64,000 nt of DNA, taken from assembly GCA_951640165.1 (NCBI GenBank), contig OX621252.1, forward strand, positions 20,915,934 through 20,979,933, read 5' to 3'. Under the pieces are notes generated by a model. It was not told where the DNA came from, did no database searches, and saw only the letters and a list, made by a program, of their open reading frames with translations. Made by a program: the position numbers and the translations under genes. The stretch is from Pseudoips prasinana (lineage: Eukaryota > Arthropoda > Insecta > Lepidoptera > Nolidae). This document shows positions 41,111-52,845 of the stretch, one piece after another. Within the stretch, counting starts at the first letter, position 1; the number at the start of each line of letters is the position of its first letter.

Positions 41111-41639
41111 GTATAGTTGAATTTGTTAGCAGAGTAACAACGATTCCACACCCAGAAAATTTGTAATCTAGGATCAAATGACAACAAAATCCAACAGGTT
41201 GCATGTGACTACACATTTATTACTCACAAAATTGGATCCAGTTGATGGCTTTATTATTAAGTCTATCTGCGCAACCTCCCACAAGAACAATATGCCCGAA
41301 CCAAAGAGTGGAGCAACTTTCCTAGGTTTGAAAAATCTTGAAAATTAGGGATAATTTGGATTTGGAACGATTTCCTAAAGTTTGCATTTGGCTACATTTT
41401 CATAACTCCTGCAATATTTGGATCACAGTGACGCCATGTCATACAGGATCTGAAATACCTCAGTTGTTTTCTTCCACATACCAGTTTCTTGTGCCTGTTT
41501 TTTCTTTGCAGGAAAAATGTTATTTAATCTTATTGTACTCAGTTTAAAAAAGGACTATAAGTTTTATAATATTACTGCGGGCAAAGAAAGGCCTGGAGAA
41601 TCTTGGCATCCGTTCTAATCCTAGATTAACTAGATTTCA
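41111..41639. other. No gene seen
   Basis: Nothing recognised. Confidence 0.45.
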
Positions 41640-42190
41640 TAGTGTAATGCTTATTACACAGGGTCTTTTCGTTTAAATAGGCAATAGTAGCGCGCTGTGC
41701 TTTTCACGTAAAAATTAAGAAATGCAACACAGTTTCTGTAACAAAGCTGCTTAATTAACGTTTGAGATGGGGACTCTAAAAGAAATAACAAAAAAAATCA
41801 AAGCTGCCGACATATAGTCTTAGGGACTAGACAAGTCCTTTCTTATGATATCAATATTAAGGGACTTATGGAAAAAAAATAGTAATCCCCCATTTTGTGA
41901 TGGCGGCCATCTTGGATTTGAAATTAATCTTATAGATAGATATAGTTTTCTACTACTCAATCCCTTTCATTTGATGCCCATGTTGTGGGAGTTGTGTGAA
42001 AATATGTTATCCCTCATTTTGTGGTGGCGGCCATTTTGGACCGATTTTCATCAAACATAACTTTGACTAATTCACGGAAGGGAATAAAATGTGTTGTATT
42101 TTAAAGTATACATATAGTAAATTATCGACCGATTTTCGTTAAATGTACGAGCCAAAATAGTACCGACGCGTACTCTGTGTAATAACGCTG
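41640..42190 (+). repeat. Dispersed repeat with duplicated GGCGGCCAT motif
   Basis: CATTTTGTGATGGCGGCCAT (41890) and CATTTTGTGGTGGCGGCCAT (42014) recur ~123 bases apart, with AATCCCTTTCATTTGATGCC between and GACCGATTTTCATCAAACAT after. I recognise this block from many arthropod loci but cannot name its class. Short frames in it are not protein-like. Confidence 0.5.
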
Positions 42191-43159
42191 AAGCTATTAA
42201 ATTTAGAATAAGCGCCGCTGTTTCCTATTGTCATATCATTAATTCAGATTCAGCAAACAGCTATCTTGCTCAAGTATTTAGATTATATGATTTATAATTA
42301 ATTATAGTCAGTACTTTTGGAGAATGTATTTCTATAATTTTGTGAGATTAATATTCCAAAATATTCAAACCAAGTCCTTAGCTTTTTATATGTTTTTTTC
42401 GCACTAAAAATAAAAATGTAATATAATCTCTATATTTAAAAAGAGGTTCTAACACTTCCTTTCCTCTTTGTCTTAGATAGTTATATGTATTTTATGTAGT
42501 TTATTATTTTAAATTATGTATATATTTATGTATATGTGTATTTTTATTCGTATGTATGTATATCATCAATCAATCTCATCTTGCAGTTCTACTTTTTTTT
42601 TTAAGTTTACACAAAAAAACCAATTTTAAATAAATAGCAATGCGCTATTTGATTTAATAAAATTGTTCCTAAGCTTATTATATTTTTAATAATAATTATT
42701 TTGCTGTGCAATTACTATTCTTGCTTAGAATACTGACATTTTTCTATAACAAAATAAAGATTTATTGATTTGCAGCTAAATACTGCCCGATAGAACATTA
42801 TTCTGAATATTTTAAAATATTAATCTCACAAGATGACCGAACATACAAACTGTTCTCAATTGATATTAAGTATACCCCAGAACTGTTTGCAAACATCAGT
42901 ATCATTGTCATGATCGATTTAATGAACATGTTTATGCTCCAAAATCGATGGATAGATTACATGGAACTTACCTAAATATTATTTTTATTATATTATTGAT
43001 AAATTTATCTAAAACATAAAATACTTACTTATTGAAAACTAAGAATAATTTTAAACTGAAGCTATATAAGTAGATAAGAATTTATAAGAAAGTATAATGT
43101 TTTATGTTGTCAAATATGAAACCAAAACACGGAACAATTCCAAAGGCATTTTACTGAGC
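42191..43159. other. No gene seen
   Basis: Very AT-rich, nothing recognised. Confidence 0.5.
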
Positions 43160-43228
43160 AAATAAGCTAATAGTGTATAAAACCGCATGTAGGGTACACG
43201 CGGTTTTATAAACTATTACTTAGCTTAT
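43160..43228. repeat. Hairpin, ~27-bp arms
   Basis: AATAAGCTAATAGTGTATAA-AACCGC and its near-complement GCGGTT-TTATAAACTATTACTTAGC flank a 13-base centre. Probably a MITE remnant. Confidence 0.7.
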
Positions 43229-44007
43229 TTATGTGAACTAAATTAATGTGAATTTGAGCAAAATATTTTAATTAATTAAGTGTATATTATATCAATCTTC
43301 GCATTGATAAGAACCTTTTTCATAAATTTGTTTAAGTTAAGAGGCTAATAACATCCAATTTTAGTCTTGCCCGTAACTGATAACAAGTACGGGTTATCAA
43401 TACAGGTTAAGAAACACAACATAGAAATTGAAAAATTTAACATGCGGGGCAATATCTCGTAACTGCCAATAGAAGAGAAAACTATTTTTTAATTTCTCAT
43501 ACTCGGAAAGTAGTGTTTATTTGATCCGAGTAGTGAGTGGAAGATGCTAATTCTCACCTTTGGGCGGTAAAGACTCATAGTAATTGCTTCCCTCCCTATG
43601 TTGGGAATACATTTTAAAAATAGAACTAAATTTGGTTAGGCAGTCAGTCAGAGTGTCTAAACGGCCAGTGTGAATTTAAAAAAAAGACCCGAAGAAGTTA
43701 GTCTTTCGAATATTCGATCAGGTCACGTGTCTCTGACGCGAGTTTAACATTGTTTACCATTGTTATACCCAGCCTAAAAAGTGCACAACGCCGCTAAAGA
43801 AGATTTTACTTCAAAAATATCAATTCCAGTCGAAATATAAACTTTGTGGCAAATCAAAGACCAATGGTAATGGCAATTTTTGCCATTGCCATTGGTAAAA
43901 AATTTGGTTAATGTTTACTAAGGAAAAAATATCAATGATATTCTTTAAACTATTTAAAATGTATTTCGTTCAGCTTGGTATTGGCTAAAATGTTGCGAAC
44001 GATTTTA
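43229..44007. other. No gene; perfect short hairpin at 43865-43901
   Basis: ACCAATGGTAATGGCAA and TTGCCATTGCCATTGGT are perfect complements with a 3-base TTT loop. The rest is AT-rich without genes. Confidence 0.5.
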
Positions 44008-44905
44008 GATCAAAATCAATAGTCATTTATTCCGTTAAAATATTACATTTGTGTGGAATCGTCAATTTTTTTTACCCTACCGTGCAGTGCATGACGTGTC
44101 AGCTACTGAGAAACACTGCCAGAAAACTCAGTAGGAATCCTTTTTTAAAATATTTATTTCTTACATAAAATTACATTGTATTTAAATGTGTTAATTTAGA
44201 TCGACTCAATCCCAAGCTGTTTTGTCACTTAAATAATCAGAAGTTTTGTAGTAAGCCCTGCTACACAATTTGGCTTTTATAATTCTTTTCAACTTATTCA
44301 TAGACATTTCTCGGATATCACTGGGAAGTTTGTTATAGAATCTTATACATTGCCCCAGTAACTCTTTTTACTTATTTTGTGGAGACGGGTTGTATGTAAC
44401 ACAAAGTTATGCTTATATCTTGTATTTATATTATGAGTATCACTCCTTTTTAAGAAGGAGTCTTTATATTTATGCATATAATATATATATTGACATGCTA
44501 CAGTCAGAATGTTAATCTCTTTAAACTTCTCTCTCAAAGATTCTCGCGGACCAAGTTTATATATGGCTCTTACAGCTCTTTTTTGTGTTAATGTCCGCAG
44601 CACTACCCCAGAGAAGAATTCCATAGGACATTATACTATGAAAATAACTGAAATAAACCATTCTAACTGTATCCACATCAGTAAGCCGTCTTATAGTTTT
44701 AACAGCATATGCAGCAGAACTTAATTTGTCTGATAGTTTTTCTATTTGTGGGCCCCATTGTAGTTTTGAATCAATTGTGATACCCAAGAACACAATTGAC
44801 TCAACAGGGGTCAATCCAGATGTTGACAGTGCCTTAAGATTTATTCTTACTTGCAAGATCAACAAGTCTAAACCTTTTCAACTCCACACCACTGTTGTTG
44901 ACTGC
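44008..44905 (-). pseudogene. LINE-B 3' portion: RT C-terminus plus 3' UTR
   Basis: On the minus strand, 44865-44557 encodes TPVESIVFLGITIDSKLQWG, KLSDKLSSAAYAVKTIRRLT, YFHSIMSYGILLWGSAADIN. After a frameshift, 44624-44343 gives TQKRAVRAIYKLGPRESLRE, SDTHNINTRYKHNFVLHTTR. FLGITIDSKLQW and YGILLWG are the conserved region following RT in CR1/Jockey-type LINEs. The frame then degrades into QCIRFYNKLP-like sequence near 44340 and the 3' UTR (44008-44220). RT catalytic motifs lie upstream of the truncation. Confidence 0.85.
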
Positions 44906-45679
44906 TTTACCTGAAACAAGATAAAAAAATTAAATAATACTATACTATGTTACGGTTCACAATGATTCGACAGTTCATAATATTGCGAGATAGATAATAA
45001 TCTAACGCTATTTATGCTACATGTATAGCTAAGTATAAATCTATGTATATACCTAAGGGCTCAGATGTAGTTGTCATGACTACCTCAGAGTTTTAAGTAA
45101 CTAGCAGTTACGTCAGTTATTACAACATTAGAAGAAACCACGTAATAAATCCATCAATTTGACATTTGGAATTGTATTGGTATTTCTGTATGTAAGTACT
45201 TGCTGATCAGTGGCGTGGGGAATATATTTTACTAGCGAAGACGATTACTCTATAAGTCGTGGTCAAGCTAATGTTAATATCGAAACTATTTTTTGTGTAT
45301 TGTTCATGGGTAGATAAGGGGGGGACGTTTTTATAAATATATTTTTCATACAGGTAATGATTGTAACATTTGTGTAATCCGTCCGTTGGTCTATCTCTTT
45401 TTGTTGAATTGTTTATGATTGAATTGAAGCCATATAGTTATAAAAATTATAGTATGTAATTGTAAATATCCACTTGGTAGATTGATCGATGTGAAATTAA
45501 CAACTATATGAAACAGTATGGGCGCGACATGGCGTCAAATGATATATCATTAAAACTCACCCATTATCGTAAATGGTTATATTTATTAGAATATTAAATA
45601 TTAAAATTTTAAAATATTATGTTTAGATAATTTATAAAAATTTAAAATGTTACACTGAAATGGTTTTACTTATTTCTCA
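44906..45679. other. No gene seen
   Basis: Nothing recognised. Confidence 0.5.
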
Positions 45680-46390
45680 AGATACAGTTACGCAAATATG
45701 ATCATGTTTCCGAGTTTCGTGCCAAGCTCAAGTGGTTGCCTATTCACTTTCGTCGGAATGCCCATATTCTCGCTTTATTATTCAATATACTTTTCAACCC
45801 CACTACTCCTTCATATCTTAAAGAACGTTTTGAATTCCTTTGTGACACACATTCGAGGCTTTTAAGATTATCAGAAAACCTTAAATTGCACATTCCAGCG
45901 CACTCTTCCATCTTTATGGACAAATCATTTGCAGTCCAAGCAGCTCGTTTGTGGAATGAGTTACCATTTTCTATTAAATGCTCTCAGAATATATTTAGCT
46001 TCAAAAAACTTGTGAAAGACCACTATCTGTCTCTATCATAATAATAATTTATTTATTTTATATGAATATAGTATTTTAATATAGTATTATATTGATAGTA
46101 TAGTATAATATAATATTTTATTTGTGTATATGTATGTGTAATAATAATGTGATCATTAGCATATTTTTAGTTTTTTTTATCGTTTTGCTTATTTTTTATC
46201 TATGTACCACACTTTGTTGCACCATCCCCGGCATTTTTAGACATTTAATTTCTATCCATCAAAAGGTTGTCTGGAAGAAATCGCTTTATGCGATAAAACC
46301 GCCCATTGTACATTATAATTAATGTTTCATTGTTAAATGTTCTTTTATTTTTTGTGTATAATCAAGTGTATTTTATTTTATTTATTAAAT
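45680..46390 (+). pseudogene. LINE-C C-terminus with 3' UTR
   Basis: Open from YDHVSEFRAKLKWLPIHFRR through HILALLFNILFNPTTPSYLK, SRLLRLSENLKLHIPAHSS, AARLWNELPFSI to KDHYLSLS-stop at 46041. The ORF is intact but 5'-truncated, lacking endonuclease and RT. The 3' UTR carries AAAAGGTTGTCTGGAAGAAA, TGCGATAAAACCGCCCATTG and ends near ATCAAGTGTATTTTATTTTA. Confidence 0.8.
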
Positions 46391-46472
46391 TTAAATAAAC
46401 TGCGATAATATTAACATACCAAATAGGTTCCTCTAATGTACTATACTTAGTACTAACGTAGCCTCATTATAA

Positions 46473-46610
46473 TCATGTCAGCTGAATGATGTCCATTGCT
46501 CGATAAAGGCCTCCCGAAAAGGTCACCACCTACAATGGAATTTTGTCCATTTTTGGGAGGGATATACCGTATCACTTGGCAGACGGGTTAGCAATCGCAA
46601 AATTATGGTC
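46473..46610 (-). mobile_element. RTE-like LINE tail
   Basis: ATCATGTCAGCTGAATGATG, TCCATTGCTCGATAAAGGCC, TTGGCAGACGGGTTAGCAAT is a reversed 3' block like that at 40508 and 63765. Confidence 0.55.
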
Positions 46611-47387
46611 ATACTCAGAAATATACTGCTGCTTCTTTTCTGGTTATTATATATTTTATTAGGTTGGTAGCATTTAGCGTAATAAAGTTAAATTTGTCAT
46701 GGTAATTGCTAATCTAGGCAACCGTAATAAAGTGAAATTTACCTTGACTGCACAGTTGAGTTGGTAAAAAGTTGTTGTACAGGGACTACATACCAGCCTA
46801 ATACAATTGATATTATTACTAAAGGGAAGCCGATAGCAATAGTGTACTTTGAACCATTTGCCACTGGAACATATTGTTTGTATTTCACCTAACACAAAAA
46901 CTTGGATTAGACAAGATCCCACAAAGCCCACGTCAAACATTATCTGATATTGCGATCGCGAACTTCGATAATATCTATGTACCCGCAATACCCACATAAT
47001 TCTTACAAGACTTACAAGATAAATATACATGGAAACTACAGGTAACAATTTCAACCTTACCGTGTCAACGATAAGAATGATTTTACGTTAAAAGTGTGTC
47101 TACATAATGTGCAAGTTGTAGCTTATTTTGGTAAGACACTGAAGTTAGCGGTAACAAAGTTCTGTAGGCGTTACGTAATATGTATATCTACAATACCTTA
47201 TAATGTTGTTGTTTAATTACATTACTTCACACATCTACCACATAATACTAGTGGCGAAGATTGATATTTTTCACAGGGTATGCTGGTAAATTTATTCAAC
47301 GAGGCAAGTCGCTTTTAAGTCGACGTAGATTCCGCTTTATTTACATGTGTACAGTTCTTGATATCTAATTGCGTCCTATTTAATTAA
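46611..47387. other. No gene seen
   Basis: A 126-codon minus-strand ORF (46674-47054) is open but hydrophobic and Cys/Ile-rich in the manner of translated AT-rich DNA, with no recognised domain. Confidence 0.4.
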
Positions 47388-47514
47388 TTACTTACTTATC
47401 GTGTGGGTTGTGGTTACCCTAGTGTTAGAGTGGTTCAAGCCGCCTATTAGGCCTCTGAAATGGCTTAACGACTGTTGCCTAATGGCTACAACCGGGACCG
47501 ACAGCTTAACGTGC
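47388..47514 (-). mobile_element. 5S-SINE, 5'-truncated, 13-bp TSD
   Basis: CCTATTTAATTAA at 47375-47387 is repeated exactly at 47515-47527. The insert is a reverse 5S-SINE 3' half: TTACTTACTTATCGTGTGGG, CAAGCCGCCTATTAGGCCTC, ACAACCGGGACCGACAGC. It stops at the GGGCACGTTAAGC motif, without the 5S-like head. Terminal AAGT repeats abut the TSD. Confidence 0.85.
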
Positions 47515-47755
47515 CCTATTTAATTAAGATTTACCTTACATCATTGTGAAACATTGATATAAATACAAAAGTATCAAATATAAAAAAAAATCCTCCTCCC
47601 TCTTTTTTCTTTTCATTTAAATAATTAATGTTTCAAAGAACTTTTTACCGATTGGAACAAAACTTAAATAGGACCATCCCGAAAGCATTCCGTATCGATA
47701 AAAATATCAAATTATGAAGAATATAGATAGATAAAGTATTTTATTCATACAGTTC

Positions 47756-47990
47756 ACAAGCAGTAAGTGATCGGCGAATAAAGCACCTATGAGCGGTTTG
47801 TCTATAGATCGGTGACCGTCAAAGTGGTTTAAATTCTGAGTGTCACCGTGATTCGTAGGGCATGTTAAGCTGTCGGTCCCGGTTGTTGTCGTTAGACATC
47901 ATTCATTAAGCCCAGCCAGAGGCCTACTGAGCGGCTTGTACATAATTACCTGACACCCGGGTAACCACTGCTCATACTATAAAGATATAT
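47756..47990 (+). mobile_element. 5S-SINE, near complete copy
   Basis: CACAAGCAGTAAGTGATCGG, CTATAGATCGGTGACCGTC (diverged head), ATTCGTAGGGCATGTTAAGC, TGTCGGTCCCGGTTGTTG, GGCCTACTGAGCGGCTTGTA, GGTAACCACTGCTCATAC. Confidence 0.7.
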
Positions 47991-48049
47991 TCATACAATG
48001 ATGATGATATTCATACAAAAAAAATATACGATCAAAGATTTTTTTAATA

Positions 48050-48335
48050 AAAGCACCTGTAGCTTTGGTGCACGCTGATGTTGCATGCTGTTGTTGATGT
48101 TTTTCCTACAACGTCTATGATTATACTAGAATTATTGGTATTTAAATAATCAAGATTTGTAATTGTAATGGCTATATGTAATGGGATTGTGATAAACATC
48201 ACTGTAATTTAATGTTTTAAACAAAACTTTGCATAGCCTCATCGAGGGTGAAATATGTCATGCACCTACTTACTACTGTATAACACCTTATGCCTACCGT
48301 ATTTCATGCAAATAAATGATATTATTATTATTATA
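48050..48335 (+). mobile_element. LINE 3' UTR with (ATT)n tail
   Basis: Non-coding sequence ending ATTTCATGCAAATAAATGAT then ATT repeats, the common layout of a non-LTR 3' end. GTTTTAAACAAAACTTTGCA precedes. Family not assigned. Confidence 0.45.
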
Positions 48336-48697
48336 AAGAACATACGGTCGAATTGATGACCAAGGAGTTTATTTCAAGTAGGTTAAAAGTAGTTAACTGT
48401 TCTCGGAATTCGACGTAGACGGAGTGACGGCTAGTTTATAAAATTCATGAGCGGCCACTGTAGGAATCAGTTCAGAACATATTATTACGTAAAATTTTCG
48501 CAGAATTGACATCAAATCGTCTGACAGGTGTCATGGCAGCACTCTTACCTACAGCGGCCGCACTTTTGTATGTAAATAAGTTTTATTTGTTTTTATACAT
48601 ACAACTCTAATAATAGATATGTATAAATCGCATAGGTATAGAGTTCGGGTGTTGTCTTTAGTTTTTTGAACATAACACCCGCACTCTATGTCATGGG
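48336..48697. other. No gene; small inverted repeat
   Basis: 48640-48690 has ATAGAGTTCGGGTGTT and its complement AACACCCGCACTCTAT, one mismatch, directly before the next feature. Confidence 0.45.
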
Positions 48698-48922
48698 TCC
48701 GTACACTGCACACTAAACAACCACCTCTTCAAAATTGGCGTCACAGACAGCCCCTTGTGCAGAGGATGCATAGAATCTGAAGGGACACCGGCACACGTAC
48801 TGCTACACTGCAATAGCATTGCCAGCCAACGGGCAAAGTTCCTAAGTGAACCGAAGACACTACAGAAAGCACTCAAGCTAAGCTATCGAGGCCTTTTGGA
48901 CTTCTGGATGGAACTGAAATAG
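48698..48922 (+). pseudogene. C-terminus of an RNase H-bearing LINE
   Basis: 74 open codons then TAG: SVHCTLNNHLFKIGVTDSPL, CRGCIESEGTPAHVLLHCNS, IASQRAKFLSEPKTLQKAL, GLLDFWMELK. The LNNHLxxxGxxxSPLCRxC then H-x4-C pattern is the zinc-knuckle-like tail that follows the RNase H domain in I/LOA/Jockey-type LINEs and related RNase H proteins. RNase H catalytic residues are upstream of the truncation. The antisense ORF over it is a shadow. Confidence 0.7.
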
Positions 48923-49499
48923 TTCGAGGAGCCAAATAAGTTCACGTACAATAGCCCAATCAGGAGTCTAAGTGCGGTAACCAACAACCCAACTAACTAT
49001 AATGGGTCCGTGTTAAGCATGGGTAAGCAACCCATGCTTATCCTCGTCAGTAACTGCCAGAGCTCAGTGATCTTTGTTATGGTTAAGTTTACCTTTTTTT
49101 TACCTCCCTTTAGGAACTCTTTGAGTAACTTTCGCTCTGTGTTATGAGAGTGCGTCTCGTCTGATTGGGAATCATAACTCTCTTGACGTGTGTTAACGTT
49201 ACTTATAAAACACCAACAACCTCGCAGAACTAGATACCAAACATCATAACCAACTACTTCTGTTATACGAGTTCAGACATTACTCAATACATAAGAAAAA
49301 AAAATTACTTGCAAGTATTTTTTGTACTCTCGTAACTTTTGTAGGTCTGTGTTTCATTTACCTATACGACGCTCGGTTCGCGCGCACTCGCGCTGCTGAT
49401 AATAATTACACAGTCTTTGCCAGATATTTATTGGCGGCAGTAATCTCTGCGATGCGCGTAGAGTTATAAACATTCAAGTGGGGAATTAAAATCTAACTA
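48923..49499. other. No gene seen
   Basis: The first ~100 bases are probably the 3' UTR of the preceding LINE. AAGCATGGGTAAGCAACCCATGCTT (49015-49039) is a short palindrome. Confidence 0.4.
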
Positions 49500-49511
49500 A
49501 TTGTCAAAGGT

Positions 49512-52500
49512 CTTCTTCTTAGCGTGTCGATGGCAATCTAAATTAAGTCAGCCCAGAATTCAGCTACGCGTTGAGCGTTGTCAGTAGCGTCCATTAGATC
49601 TTGTAACGTGCAGGCATTAGGGCACGCAGGACATTTTAACAAGTGTGCCATAGTTTGAGGAACAGAACCACACTTGCACTCTAGGTTGGAAATGTTTAAA
49701 AACCCCCACCTGAGCAGGTTTTCCTTGCTTCGACCAACTTGGGTCCAGAGTCTATTCAGGGACTTCCAGGATGGCCATGGCAACTTGTGTCCGGGCGGAA
49801 GGTTTTCAGCGGGAGGGACGAATGGGATGGGTAGGCAAGCACTGTCTCGCCACAGTTTGAGCCGTGTCTTGGACCGTTCACCAGAGAGTGGAAGCACACA
49901 CTTCAAGAAACTTTTTCGACTTTTAAGCCTTTGTGCCACAAGCTTACTGTTGTACATAAGGTGCCGTGTATCGTTGCTCATTTTAGACCGTTCGTTGGAG
50001 CTTGCCACGGTTCTGCGAACATCTGGTGGCGCTATGCCTGCCAGCGGATATAGCATCTGGAGCGGCGTCGGTTTGAGACAACCAGTGATGATCATGTTTC
50101 ATTCAAAGCGGTATCCACTAATTTTGCGTGGGCTGAACGACTCCATACGGGGCACGCGAATTCTCCACATGAAAAAGCTAGCGCCAGTCCAGAAGTCCGC
50201 ATGACATCAGGTGAAGCACCCCATTTATAGCGCACAAGGCGTTGCAAGATATTGCACTTTCTGCTTGATGTTCTTGCAGTTTTTATTAAATGTAAGTGAT
50301 CTATCCAAAGTAACACCAAAATATTTTGGGAAGCAACTGTGCTCGATGGATACACCGTCCCAAACTATGTCAAGTTTTCGACCCGCCTCTCTATTACGAA
50401 GATGGAATATGCACGACTGGGTTTTGCTCGGATTGGGCCTAAGTGAGTTAGCGTGGTAGTAGTCAGCCAAGCTTTCAAGAGCGCCAGACAAATAAACCTC
50501 AATCTCGTCAAATGATAGGGCCTGCGAAGTAAGCGCCAAATCATCTGCGTAGAGAAAGCGGGACGTATTCGGTATGGATGGCTGGTCGTTGGTGTAGATG
50601 TTAAAAAGGAGCGGTGCTAGGACACTACCTTGAGGTAAACCGTTTTTTTTTGCGCCCTCCAACGACTTTTATCTTCGAGTAGATGGACCTGGAAACGGCG
50701 GTTATGTAAAAGTTCACGGAGTATCCGCACGAAGTTTAGGTCGTTGGTCATGGTCTGTACCTTCCACAACAGACGTCTTAGGTTCACCGTATCATAAGCA
50801 GCGGATAAATCCACAAATACCGCAGCTGTGACCATTCCTGCTTCGAATCCATCCTCAATGTGTTGCACGAGTTTGAGGGTCTGGCTGCAACAAGACTTGA
50901 CGGGTCTGAAACCAGCTTGCTCTGGGATAAGTTTTGGGTCAATAAGGGCCATAAGTCGTTTCAGCAAGAGTCTCTCGAATAGCTTGTATGTATGACATAG
51001 CAAAGATATTGGACGAAAGTTTTTAGGATCGTCTCCTGCTTTACCCGGCTTTGGTATTGCTATCACCTTTGATTTCCTCCAGAGACGCGGTACAGAAGCT
51101 GATTGCAGACAATTGTTGTATAGCTGCAATAACCAAGACACAGCAACTGGGCCCAACTGTTTTATCTGCTCAACCAAGATATCGTCCACCCCAGAGGCTT
51201 TAGCACACTTGAGTTCCTTGATTGCTGCGACGATATCAGCAAGATTAAAAGGCTTGCTAATATCGTCACAGGTGCAGTCGGGTTTTTGCAGCTTGGGGAT
51301 TTTACTTGATCGACCTGTTGATTTTCCGTTTACAAGCAGTTGGTGGGCTATCTGGTTAGCGGTTACTTGTCTTGGTGGTGATGGTGGGGGTGACTCGCCG
51401 GTTAGCTTCCGAATAGTACTCCATGCCTTCTTACTATTATGGGTCATGTCAACGGCCGTTACAGTATTAATCCACTTTTGCCGTCTATTTTCACTTATTT
51501 TAGATAAAAGTTCTTCACCGGCTAGTGTGGTTTCCTCTGAAAAAGGATCCGCATCAGAAAGTAATTCGTATCGGTTCAGTAGTTCACTTGAATCCATCGA
51601 CAAACCCGGGATGTAAGAAGTCCTGCAGCCCCGTGGGATGTATCTACGAGATGTTTTTGCTATAATTTTTACAAATTGGTCGTAATTTTGTGGGGATGGT
51701 TGCACCTTTAAGAGAGCGCAATCAATTGACCGTGAAAACGCCTTCCAGTCAGCTTTACTAAAGTTAAATCGCCGCTTTAGTGGAACATTTATAGGTCGGA
51801 CCACAGATGCAATGCAGCACATGATAGGCCTGTGTTGAGTGCGAGGAATAGGTGGACATACGCTTTTCGTGCACTGTGAGCTGATACGCGAACTGACAAA
51901 GATCAGGTCTGGGTTATATCCGCGCTTCCAGCGGCCGCTATTGAAAGACGCCGGTTGTTTAGCATCATGAATTAGAGCAAAATCATTCGTTTCAGCCCAC
52001 TCCTCCACTAATTGACCGTTTGTGTCTGAATCCTTGTAACCCCAGCTTGGACTATGGCTATTGAAGTCACCAATTATGACTTGGATGGGTTGGTTGTTAA
52101 AGTTTTCAGGGGGAACAAATTGAAAAGTGGTGCCAGGGGGCTTGTAAATAGATGTGATTGTACAGGTACCAACATCTAGAGTGATCACTTCTATACCATT
52201 CGTGGTTGACGTTTTGGTGGAAGTTATGCTTACGCCAGGAGCAGCAAACACTGCGTTACCGTGCTTTGGGTGACTGATCTCGGCGATAAGCGTAAGCCCA
52301 GGAATGTGAGGCCGACCTATTGTTTCATCCCGATGAGTCTCTTGGACGCAAAGAACATCGCAGCGGGTTTTGCGATGGACGTCAGCAAGAATTTCTGACT
52401 TTTCTTGTGAGAACCCTTCGATGTTAATAGAGACTACACACAATGCCGGTTTTGAGAGTGGGCTTTCGATTGCCATCGTGGTGAAAGGATTAGCCAATTA

Positions 52501-52590
52501 GCGTGGGTAGCTCGCTGATTGCCCAGGGTGCGCCGGACGAATAAATAACCTTTGGTTTCGTCGCTCGGGGAGGCTCCTTTCATGCACCCC
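49512..52590 (-). mobile_element. LINE-E: near full-length non-LTR retrotransposon, 12-bp TSD
   Basis: ATTGTCAAAGGT flanks it exactly (49500-49511 and 52591-52602). On the minus strand it has a ~93-base 5' leader, one long endonuclease-RT coding region, a short 3' UTR and an AAGAAG tail. This is the most complete element in the window. Clade cannot be fixed by eye; an APE-type endonuclease, no RNase H and a Cys-rich C-terminus fit the CR1/L2/Jockey assemblage. SINE-2 begins ~7 bases beyond the right TSD. Confidence 0.92.
49538..52497 (-). pseudogene. LINE-E endonuclease-reverse transcriptase, three frameshifts
   Basis: Starts at ATG 52497 (a second in-frame ATG follows 7 codons later). Endonuclease: SINIEGFSQEK, CVQETHRDE, IGDFNSHSPSWGY, NPDLIFVS, TQHRPI, giving the expected N, E, D-x-N, D and H positions of APE-type nucleases (about residues 20-225). 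RT: AIPKPGKAGDDPKNFRPISL (~490), IPEQAGFRPVKSC, AAVFVDLSAAYDTVN (motif A), NGLPQGSVLAPLLFN (motif B), LYADDLAL (motif C). Frame breaks occur at an A9 run (50643-50651), near 50260-50275, and near 50095. The C-terminus (50095-49538) ends in ECKCGSVPQTMAHLLKCPAC, a Cys/His-rich knuckle. No in-frame nonsense codon interrupts the first 626 codons. All catalytic motifs are visible, so the copy is young, though inactive as assembled. Confidence 0.92.
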
Positions 52591-52608
52591 ATTGTCAAAG
52601 GTTGTAGA

Positions 52609-52845
52609 ACACCATAGCCTAGTTGGTAGTGCTCCTGCCTACGAAGCTGGTGGTCCTGGGTTCGAATCCCGGTATGTGCAAATATTTGTGTGATGAGCAC
52701 GAATATTTGTTTCTGAGTCATGGATGTTTTCTATGTATATAAGTATTTATCTATCTATATAAGTATGTATATCGTCGCCTGCCACCCATAGTACAACAAG
52801 CTTTGCTTAGTTTTGGGCTAGGAAGATCTGTCTGACATTATAAAA
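52609..52845 (+). mobile_element. SINE-2 copy
   Basis: A box TAGCCTAGTTGG, B box GGTTCGAATCC, ATGAGCACGAATATTTGTTT, TCTGAGTCATGGATG, end GATCTGTCTGACATT. The first ~10 bases differ from consensus, and the terminal CCCCAGATATT has been lost. Confidence 0.85.

Noticed and set aside
46674..47054. 126-codon minus-strand ORF
   Set aside because: No domain, signal or family resemblance; composition is that of translated AT-rich DNA.
49674..50204. 176-codon plus-strand ORF, and the 167-codon ORF at 51113-51616
   Set aside because: Antisense shadows of the LINE-E coding region, whose sense frames carry the recognisable motifs.
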